From Theocolax elegans (lineage: Eukaryota > Arthropoda > Insecta > Hymenoptera > Cerocephalidae): 64,000 nucleotides of DNA. The stretch spans positions 3,221,720 to 3,285,719 of the forward strand of contig CM047429.1 of NCBI GenBank assembly GCA_026168455.1. Reading direction: 5' to 3'. The notes under the pieces are model-generated. The model did not search any database. It saw only the letters and a program-made list of their open reading frames with translations, and was not told the DNA's origin. Position numbers and translations under genes: made by a program. The first letter of the stretch is position 1. Every line of letters begins with the position of its first letter. Shown here in pieces: positions 55,862 through 64,000 of the stretch.

Positions 55862-56864
55862 GTTCGGTTTCGTCCTCACCGATATATAATTTAAATTAAA
55901 GAAAGTTGTCGGCCATCTTTTCGCGCGCGAGCAGTGTCGCGGCGAAACGGAGCGGGTAGAGAGAGAGAGAGAGAGAGAGAGTGAGTTATACGAGTTAGAG
56001 TGAGAGAGAGAGAGAGAGCGCGAGAGACGGCGTGTGAGACGCGTCTCTATACCGGAGTATTCCCCCTCTTGCTCGGGTATCCGAGGAGAGGTATACACCG
56101 GTATATCGAGAGAGAGTTCGCGCGCGACCGTGTTTAGCCGGAAGCGCTCGAACTTACCGAGATCGGTCTCTCTCGATCGCGAGCTACGGGAGAACTTTGC
56201 TTAGCTTGTATGGGAGCGGCAAAGTAGGGAGAGAGTAGCTTGCGCCGCGGATCGCGGGCAGCGAGAATCCCCCCCGAATATCGCAAAGGAAAGACTTCGC
56301 GAGAGCCGATCATCATCGGCTCTCTCCGATTGCGCCCGCGAGTGGGAGTGAGAGAGAGAGAATCCCTAGTCGCGGGGAATCGGAGTTAGGTGCTAGGCGG
56401 GCTATAGGTGTGTGAGTGAGAGAGATAGCGCGATCGCCTAGCCCCTTCGCGTGTATAAGTCTTCGCAGCTGGTTTCGCCGATAGAAATCACTGCGGCGAA
56501 TTATTTTTATTTCATTTTAATAAAATAAATTCGTTCCCGCGCGGGATCTAATTTATATTTTTTGTGTGAGTGTTTTAAAGTTAGATCCTTTCGGGAGAGG
56601 TAGCTGCCCCACCCCTCCTCCCTTTTAAAGAAAATTTTAAAATTATAATATTTGTTTTCTTTTTATACGGGACGCGGCGAAATTTTAATTGGTTTTTTTT
56701 TGAGTTCGAGAGCGCAGTATTTTTATTTTGCTCTTCTCCCCTCCCTGACCCACATATATTATAATATTAGTAATTTTAATTTAATAATTGTGTTTATTAA
56801 TTATTACTATTTATATTTATAATATATGTTATATCATTTTATTTGTGTGTGAATAAAATATACT
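55862..56864 (+). other. Gypsy-I leader, first kilobase
   Basis: GC- and GA-rich at first (GAGAGA runs at 55957-56030), becoming AT-rich after 56500. No conserved ORF; open frames here are low-complexity. Confidence 0.6.
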
Positions 56865-58480
56865 TTACAACTATTGTTAATTATTTAGACTTGTTTGCAA
56901 GTTAAATAATTAACATTAAGTAACTTTGTGTGAATCAGCCGCAAAGTTACAATAGTTGTAATATTGATTATTTAAGCTCGTGTGTGAGAAAAATAATTAA
57001 AATTATTTCTTTATTACAATTATCTGACAGTAATTACTTGATCTAATATTTGGTATTTATTGAGTATTACTGTTCACGATACTTGTAATATATTTTTGTA
57101 AATTTTTGAGTGTGAGAAAATTTTTTTTTATAACTCGTGTTAATTGTTTAGACTTGTTGCAAGTTAAACAATTAATGTTAAGTATCTTTGTGTGATTGTT
57201 CCGCAAAGATACGAGAGTTGTAAAATATAATTATTTAGACTCGAGAGTGAGTTAAATAATTGAATTTTTTTGCATGTGTTTTAATGATCGGCATTTAACC
57301 TAATATTTCGTATTCGTTATTTGCTGTGAAATTTTAATATATGTTAAAAACTTTCTTTTCTCTTTTTGTGTGTTTAAATTATATCTCCACACATTTTTAC
57401 CAATTATTTAGACTTGTTTGTTAGTTAAATAATTGGTTATAATTTTTTTTTAGTGTGTTTGAGTAAAATAATTCGGTGTATAAATTTAATTGTTTAGACT
57501 TGTTAGCAAGTTAAATAATTAAATTTTCATTTCCTTTTCGTTCAATTTAATTAAAAAAGGAAATATAAATTATTTCAACTTGGTAGCAACATAAATTATT
57601 TATTTAGTCCTTCTTAGGATAAAATAAATATATTTCGCTGAAAAATTGTCGTTTGGGACGACAATTAGTGAAATAATTATTTTGTTGCAAACTACCGTTG
57701 AAATAATTTAATTAAATTTGTGTTTGTTGTGTAGTGTAAATTATAAAGGAAATTTTTTTTTTGTTTTGGGCTTGGAAAAGCAAAATAATAAATTGTGTCT
57801 TGGTGTGTGTGAATCACAAGACACTGTATTTATTTTTATATTTATTTTAAAATTAATTATTTAGGCTCGTTAGTGAGATAAATAATTTAATTTTTTCTTT
57901 GTCTTTTCTTCCTTTATAATTTGTTGTTCTGTATTTATTAATAGATTGAAGCTTTAATTATTTCAATTTCCATAACAAAATAAATTCTTTTCGCCAGTGA
58001 GGAATCTTTTGGATTATAACTGGCGAGAGAGATATTTTGGGAAATCGTTAAATTTACCATTACTGGTTAAATTACCGACGATATTGAAATAATTTAAGGA
58101 TTTCTTTTTGTTAATAATTAATTATTTTTGCTTGCAGAAGCAATTGTATAGAGTCTTGGTGCATGTGAGTCACAAGACACTATTATAAACATTAATTATT
58201 TAGACTTGTGAGTAAGTTAAATAATTAATTTTAATTTGGTGCAAGTGTTAAGTGTGTGATTTGTCACAACTTTAACCAACAAAATTTAATTATTTTGTCC
58301 TTCTAAGGACGAAATAAATTCCTTTTAAAGAAAATCTTTTGGATTTTAATTAAGTGAATTAATTTTGTTGGTACACTAGTCGGTGCATTTTTACAAGATA
58401 TTGTAATTAAGCCGACACCAAATTTTTTTTTTACTCGTTGGGAGTAATAATTATTTTATTGTGGTGAGTCCAATAAAATA
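56865..58480 (+). promoter_or_regulatory. Array of stem-loops in the Gypsy-I leader
   Basis: At least a dozen inverted repeats occur in 1.6 kb, most of the form attattta-gacttg-loop-caagt-taaataat. Examples with perfect or wobble-only stems: 56876-56914, 56920-56950, 57140-57175, 57182-57212, 57229-57261, 57400-57436, 57483-57525, 57795-57824, 58153-58178 and 58191-58229. Related stems differ in sequence at paired positions but stay complementary. Two groups are enclosed by a further stem to form three-way junctions (56865-56961 and 57126-57225). A role in packaging, translation or RNA stability is inference. Confidence 0.8.
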
Positions 58481-58495
58481 ATTTCCGATTGAAAA

Positions 58496-61288
58496 TTGGA
58501 TACTTCCGAAGTATTTGAAACACTAGGGATTTCATCTGAAATCCCGGTTGAGAGTACTTCTCCCGACGTAACACGTCGGCTGCTGCTGGTCAAAAAAATA
58601 ATGGCCAGCAGCTATGAAGCCCGAATGGCCCAGCTTATGCGTGAATCACGCATAGCTAGGGATATTCGTCGGGAAACGAAGAAGCTTCCGATTGAGGCAG
58701 TGTATGCCCAATTGGAGCATCTAAGTTTAAATGCAAATGGCGAAGAGGCGGAGTGCCGCGAACGCCTTTTGCGTCACCGGATAAGATGTGTAGACATTAA
58801 TCTGGAAATACCATGGTTCCCTGAATACGATGAGAATGTAAGGGCAGAGCCTGCACATAAACCTCTAGTATGTCAGGAACTATGGGAAATTAGGAAACCT
58901 CGTTCCAGGAAAGGGAGTGTGGTCCCATCAGGAACGGAAGTTTCCTGCGAGTCCGAAATGTCGGATCGCGAAAGGGTTGCTAGTGACAGAGCACCTATCC
59001 CTGAGGAAGATGGAGCTCTGTCGCCAAGTGGTCTGTCTAGAAACTCGCCAATGAGTACTGCACAGAGCCCGAGGTTAGCATCAACAGGTGCTATACCTAA
59101 ACGGTTTGGTGAGGTACTGGCAGCTAACATGACCACGACTGCAATCCCTTATGTTCCTGTTTCGGTGGCTGCAACCTCGTGCACAACCACTACGTCGACG
59201 GTTACGACCGTGACGACTGCTCAACTCGGAGGTTTTTATGCACCCGCACATTACCTCCCAATTGAAGAGCAGAGAAACAGCGGACATCTTGGCACTAGAG
59301 AGAGTGAAGTGCCAACACAACATTTTGACTTGGGTTCGCAGACGGAAGCCGACCGTCGTACGTCACGAGGATACACCTCTAGACAATACGACAACAGGCA
59401 ACCTGAAGCTAATACAACCGAACGTCAATTTGTTGATGATAGGAATGGATATGACCTTCCTAATGACGTCAGTGTTCAATCTTACGAAAAACCGAGATTT
59501 GAACAGAGACGTCGTGAGACCTCTTCTAAGACTTGTGAAGGACAAGATAGAAGAGAGAGGCGTGAGTACACGACTCCAAACAGAAATTCACGACACCATC
59601 GTTCTGTGAGTAGAGCCTCAAGCAACGATGAACGTCGTGAAATCTGTACGGAGAGACGTACTCATAAACGTCAGTCCAACCGTAAACTCGACGACCGAGC
59701 ACAGACGGAAATTCCGGAGCAAGGTCACAAAGAGAGGTCGGACAGACGTAGAGAAACGCCTCGAGAGAAACGTGCGGTGGCCACTTGCGATCAGTGCACT
59801 CAGACGGATTCGTCCGATGGGTATCAGTCTGATCGCGAACCTGCTCGTAGGAGATCCGATTCTCGTAGGGCGGCTGAAGGCCGACAAGAGAATAGGAATC
59901 CTTCTACCAGCAGGCGTAGGAGTTCCCGGACGGATAATAGAGACGACCGTCGGGAAAGAGAGTCCTACGAAGCCAGGCCAAGGTATCGTGAAGACGATAA
60001 CCGAACGCACGATCGGACAGGGTGCGCACGAGAGCTGCGTATCTGGAACATGTCCTTTGATGGTGAGACCAAAAAGGACGCAGAAGAATTTCTGAACCGT
60101 TTGCACGACTTCAGAAATGACAACGAGTTCTCAGATCGCAGGATGTTCAGTGCCCTGCCCAATGTGTTCTCAAAATCAGCACTGTTCTGGTATAGAACAG
60201 TTCAGCCATCTCTTCGAGATTGGCGTGATTTTGAAATCGAGTTCCTAAATGAGTATGGCCGTATAATAAATGACGAAGATTTACTCATGGAACTTCGATC
60301 AAGAACACAAAATGAGGGAGAAAAGGCTACGACGTTCTTGAACTGTTTCAGAGCGATCGTGAATAAGTTTAAATGCCCTCCTTCATTAGAACAACAGGTG
60401 AAGATGGCCTACTCGCAGATGAGGCCAGATTACCGTAGGTACATACCAGTACGACAAATCAGGAATTTCTCTGATTTGACAAGCTACGGTAAAGAGTACG
60501 AGCAGCATTTAACATGGGACACGAAATTTTCCAGTTCCAACGTTAAACGCGAGAAGCTCGTACCAGAAGCTTTTCCGAAACAGAATGGTGCAGCACGAGT
60601 TTCGGGTAAAGTGGCGACTGTTACCGAAAAGAGTAAGGATGAGTCTTCTCATTCGGATAAACAGTCGTCTAAGAAAACTATTAAGAAGAAGAGCAAGAAA
60701 AGTGCGAAAAACTCGCCAAACTCTTCTTCAAGCGAATACGAAGCAGCCGCTGTCTACGGTACTTCCAACGTCGCTAATAGTTTTCAGAAACGATACGGCA
60801 AATCGAATAACGGAGTGAGTGCCTCCAATTCGAAATCCTTATCGTATGTGCCTGGTTCTCAACAGTCACCTGGGCAACAAAAACAGAGCTCGGGCAAAAG
60901 AGAGAGACGTGTTTTGACGAATTCTCAACTGCCCCAGCAAAACGTTTTTGTCCCACAAATGGCACAAAACCTGGTGAGGTTTGTGCAACCACAGGCGACG
61001 GCAGTAAATCCAACGAACCTGAGTACCAACTTTGTCGGCGTGTGTTTCACATGCCAAAAAGTCGGTCATAGGTCGTCGGATTGCCCGAGCCGAACATGCT
61101 ACCGATGCGGAAACATTGGGCACTCCGCTGAGCAGTGCTCTACCGAATTGGTAGCAAAGGAGTGCCAGCTGTGTGGAACTAGTGGCGTTACACTCCAAAC
61201 ATGTCCTAACTGCGTCAGGTTCCTCCAAAACGTGGGAAACCTGAACGCAGGGCACCCGAGCTGCCCCGGGCGCCCTGCACTGCAGTAA
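58496..61288 (+). CDS. gag: Gypsy-I gag (930 codons)
   Basis: The open frame starts after TGA 58490-58492 and has no ATG until codon 36 (58601); the first codon after the stop that could serve is TTG at 58496 in the context aaaTTGG. Residues 130-510 are a long Arg/Ser/Glu-rich disordered region. The Gag core follows at about 512-690 (WNMSFDG...AEEFLNRLHDF, ALFWYRTVQPSLRDW). The C-terminus has CFTCQKVGHRSSDC and CYRCGNIGHSAEQC (from about residue 849) and a CQLCGTSG...CPNC cluster. The protein forms the particle and binds RNA. It is unusually long for Gypsy Gag because of the disordered segment. Confidence 0.9.
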   Translation: MDTSEVFETLGISSEIPVESTSPDVTRRLLLVKKIMASSYEARMAQLMRESRIARDIRRETKKLPIEAVYAQLEHLSLNANGEEAECRERLLRHRIRCVDINLEIPWFPEYDENVRAEPAHKPLVCQELWEIRKPRSRKGSVVPSGTEVSCESEMSDRERVASDRAPIPEEDGALSPSGLSRNSPMSTAQSPRLASTGAIPKRFGEVLAANMTTTAIPYVPVSVAATSCTTTTSTVTTVTTAQLGGFYAPAHYLPIEEQRNSGHLGTRESEVPTQHFDLGSQTEADRRTSRGYTSRQYDNRQPEANTTERQFVDDRNGYDLPNDVSVQSYEKPRFEQRRRETSSKTCEGQDRRERREYTTPNRNSRHHRSVSRASSNDERREICTERRTHKRQSNRKLDDRAQTEIPEQGHKERSDRRRETPREKRAVATCDQCTQTDSSDGYQSDREPARRRSDSRRAAEGRQENRNPSTSRRRSSRTDNRDDRRERESYEARPRYREDDNRTHDRTGCARELRIWNMSFDGETKKDAEEFLNRLHDFRNDNEFSDRRMFSALPNVFSKSALFWYRTVQPSLRDWRDFEIEFLNEYGRIINDEDLLMELRSRTQNEGEKATTFLNCFRAIVNKFKCPPSLEQQVKMAYSQMRPDYRRYIPVRQIRNFSDLTSYGKEYEQHLTWDTKFSSSNVKREKLVPEAFPKQNGAARVSGKVATVTEKSKDESSHSDKQSSKKTIKKKSKKSAKNSPNSSSSEYEAAAVYGTSNVANSFQKRYGKSNNGVSASNSKSLSYVPGSQQSPGQQKQSSGKRERRVLTNSQLPQQNVFVPQMAQNLVRFVQPQATAVNPTNLSTNFVGVCFTCQKVGHRSSDCPSRTCYRCGNIGHSAEQCSTELVAKECQLCGTSGVTLQTCPNCVRFLQNVGNLNAGHPSCPGRPALQ
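61234..61278 (+). promoter_or_regulatory. -1 frameshift signal: GGGAAAC plus hairpin
   Basis: G GGA AAC (61234-61240) is in phase with gag codons. After a 6-base spacer comes a hairpin with a 7-bp GC-rich stem (gcagggc 61247-61253 with gccctgc 61272-61278) and an inner 4-bp stem (cccg with cggg). This is the canonical arrangement for -1 programmed frameshifting. Slipping avoids the gag stop at 61286-61288 and enters pol. Confidence 0.85.
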
Positions 61289-64000
61289 GTAAACCGCATG
61301 GTTTACAAGGGCAAGAGTTTAAGGTTGGAGAACCCTCTAAACTCTTTAAGAAGTCTAGCAAATCATTTGCTGACTTCTCTAAAGTCCTTAACGGAGATCA
61401 AATTCCCTCTCAGACCGAAATTGGTGTCGAAAGTAAGTCTGAGTGTAAGGATTCTAAACGTTCTGGGGATTCGACAGATGGAAAAGTTCTTAGAACACAA
61501 CCTGTCAATCCCACCCGAGCTTTGCAAGGTAAAACAGAACAAGGAACCTTATTAGACCAACAAAAGCGTGAGGCTAAAGATTGGTCTAAGGAACTCCAAA
61601 GGCAAATATACTCTGATAGCAGAGATATTATTGGTGAAGAAAGCGTTAAGAGATCGTTATCTCAGCCGCTTAGCACCATCGGAGTGAACGACCTTGGTTG
61701 TTGCTCATCGTCACCCCGTTGTGACACACCTAGTAATGAGGACAAGAAGCCCTTGGTGGAGAAGGAAATTGTCCTCAACAACGAGCCCTTGGTGGAGAAG
61801 GTAGTTGTCGATGGTGTGCATAACATGAACCGTACAAGCTCGTTGCCGAGAAGTACAGTTCAGGGGGGGGCAGATGCCGTACCAAGTACGTCTAAAATGA
61901 CGCACATGGCATCGACTCCTAACGACGATAGTCAAACCGATCAGATAATTGCTGGAATCCAATCGGATAACCGGCTATTCTTTTTGGTACGACTCGGTGG
62001 AAAGGACTTTAAAGCACTTTTCGATCCTGGCGCCATGGTCTCTCTTGTACGATCAGATGTTGTCGAACAGTACAAGTTTAAATGGAGACCTGTCAAGGTT
62101 ATCGTGAAAGGTGTGGCTGGACCAGCTCTTAAAGTCCTTGGCCTAATTGACATCCTATTCTGTGTAGAAGGCCTTGATGGCAATATCCAACTGAGAATTG
62201 TAGAGAATATTGAGCATTCCATCATTCTCGGTATGGATTTTCTACAACATTGGAATATGGAAGTCAAACTAGGCGAAGCTATTTGGCGTATTGGCGAGAG
62301 TGATTGGAGACACTTCGTCAGAGATACATCTCATGACATCGATTCGAGGATTTCCGCTGAATGTGCTGGTATAATTGAGATACAGGACGACCAGCGGAAA
62401 CAAGTCAAAGAGTTAGTTGAAAGCCTACTCTTGCCCTCGGGAGACGTCCACGGCTTTACGACGTTAACGGAGCACCACATAGAGGTTGATCCTGGTGCAA
62501 GACCGGTTCGTCATAAGCCAAGACGTATGTCTCCCAAGGTCCTCGAATTTGCCCAGAGTGAGGTCAAAAAGATGTTTGACAAGGGCATTATTGAACCGAG
62601 TGCGAGTGATTGGTCAGCTGCTCCGGTCATCGTTCGAAAGGACGAAGGAAGTTATCGCTTCTGTATCGATTTTCGAGACCTTAATGCAGTCACAAAACGT
62701 GATTCTTATCCAATTCCTAATATGGATACCATATTGGATAAGCTGCATAATGCAAGGTATATATCGAAAATTGATCTTAAGAAAGCGTACTTCCAAATAT
62801 TAATGGCCGAGGCGAGCCGGCATTATACTGCATTTGCTGTACCAGGGTCGGGGCTGTGGCAGTTCACGAGAATGCCTTTTGGCCTCATGAATGCTCCTAT
62901 GACCTTTGCACGGCTTATAGATGCAATTTTCGGGCCTAAGGTGGAACCTCATGTGTTTGGTTATTTAGACGACTTGATCGTCATTACCGAAACTTTTGAG
63001 GACCATCTGAAATGGCTCGAATACGTACTAAGGACGTTGAATGACGCTGGACTCGAAGTGAATCGAGAGAAGTGTGAGTTCTGTTGTTCCAGCGTAACGT
63101 TCCTTGGGTACAAATTGGACGCGAACGGCTTGAGGCCTGACGAGGAACGAGTCGCTCCAGTCCTTAATTACCCTACTCCTCGTAATGTCAAACAGCTGAG
63201 ATCCTTTCTCGGGATGGTAGGCTGGTACTCTCGATTCATTAATCGAGAAGCTGACATGAAAGCTCCCCTTACCAAGTTGCTGCGTAAAGACCAGGCTTGG
63301 GATTGGGGCGAGGAGCAGGAGGAGGCGTTCTGTCAGCTTAGAGTTGCGTTAGCTGAAGCGCCTGTACTAGCCCGTCCAGACTTTTCTAAGCCATTTACCG
63401 TCCAAAGTGACGCTAGTGACTTAGCAATAGGTGCGGTGTTGACGCAACTGGACGACGAGGGTTTCGAGCATCCGATTGTCTACGTCAGCCGATTATTAAA
63501 TCGCGCTGAACGTAATTACATGACGACGGAAAAAGAATGCTTGGCCCTCATATGGGCTATTAAGAGATCGAGACCATATATTGAGGCCTATCGATTCACG
63601 GCTGTGACCGACCATAGTGCTCTCAAATGGCTCAAAAATCTCAGAGAGCCGTCGGGTAGGTTGGCACGATGGATACTTGAAATGCAGCAATGGGACTTTG
63701 AAATAGTGCATAAGAAAGGAGCCTTGCACTATGTCCCGGACGCGCTTTCTCGTGCCGTCAACCCAGACCCCGACGAAGAAGAGATTGCCTCGTTCGAAGT
63801 AATTACAGACCCATGGTATATTGCTAGGTTAAACGATGTACGCTCATGCCCTCAGAAATTTCCGGAGTGGAAAATTGAGGATGATATGCTATATCGTTTT
63901 ACAAGTGATAAACTCTTGGACTCTGTAACAGAACGAGAAGAAGGCTGGCGCCTTGTTCTACCCTTAGAGCAGAGGAACCGAGTCTTAGTAGATTCTCATT
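61240..64000 (+). CDS. pol: Gypsy-I pol polyprotein (partial, runs off the window)
   Basis: The -1 frame is open from 61210 to the window end. After about 250 residues of unassigned linker come the protease (ALFDPGAMVSLV, DPGA at 62023; GMDF at about 62231), reverse transcriptase (RFCIDFRDLN, GYLDDLIVI near 62960), RNase H (VQSDASDLAIGAVL, TEKECLAL, VTDHSALKWL) and the beginning of the region leading to integrase (WRLVLPLEQRNRVL). No stop or frameshift is visible in about 920 codons. Expression as a Gag-Pol fusion through the frameshift signal is inferred from the overlap. Confidence 0.95.

Larger units (their letters stand above)
54812..64000 (+). mobile_element. 5' part of Gypsy-I copy 2
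   Basis: LTR, primer site, a 2.6-kb leader, gag, a frameshift signal and pol are present in the right order; the element continues past the window. No frame break is seen in gag or pol, so this may be a recent or active copy, apart from the question of its gag start codon. Confidence 0.92.

Overview
This window looks like a transposon-dense, AT-rich eukaryotic region, most likely from an insect. The evidence is Ty3/Gypsy LTR elements with tRNA primer sites, Jockey/CR1-type and R1-type non-LTR elements, a tRNA-derived SINE, Helitron-like ends, fold-back MITEs, a capsid-like Polinton/adintovirus-type remnant and an LST8 pseudogene. The order (possibly Hymenoptera) is a guess. No bacterial operons, rRNA genes or CRISPR arrays are seen. 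Almost every coding region belongs to a mobile element; host material is limited to possible small exons, a captured gene and a pseudogene.

Layout. 1-3177: 3' end of a Gypsy element (called Gypsy-I): the integrase tail, an extra zinc-knuckle ORF behind a splice acceptor, a polypurine tract and the 3' LTR. 3178-6396: decayed sequence with a Pif1-type helicase remnant and an R1-type LINE tail, both on the minus strand. 6397-7438: capsid-like pseudogene, fused to LINE debris. 8.7-18.8 kb: head-to-tail cluster of related non-LTR elements, each bounded by (TC)n. 19.2-19.9 kb: a 689-bp palindrome. 20.4-22.4 kb: unassigned block of more balanced composition. 22.7-24.2 kb: possible terminal exon, fold-back MITE and SINE.

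25094-28197 is a Helitron-like element carrying an intron-containing gene fragment; a second copy starts at 46875, inside the 3' LTR of a second Gypsy family (Gypsy-II). Gypsy-II spans 28373-46874 and is a nested composite. Its 5' LTR is split by a 4.7-kb DNA transposon, which itself holds an ORF1-only R1-type LINE. Its interior is duplicated head to tail with no LTR between the copies; copy A pol is broken, copy B pol is a full 1180-codon ORF ending in two AT-hooks.

49.3-54.8 kb holds an LST8 pseudogene, a roughly 110-bp satellite array and three fold-back elements. 54812-64000 is the 5' part of another Gypsy-I copy: LTR, tRNA-Arg-type primer site, a 2.6-kb leader packed with stem-loops, gag, a textbook -1 frameshift signal and an intact pol that runs off the window.

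The most unusual features are the Gypsy-I leader, which has at least a dozen hairpins and two homologous three-way junctions with compensatory base changes; the Gypsy-I third ORF; the twice-present Helitron-like gene capture; and the LINE family that repeatedly sits in (TC)n tracts.
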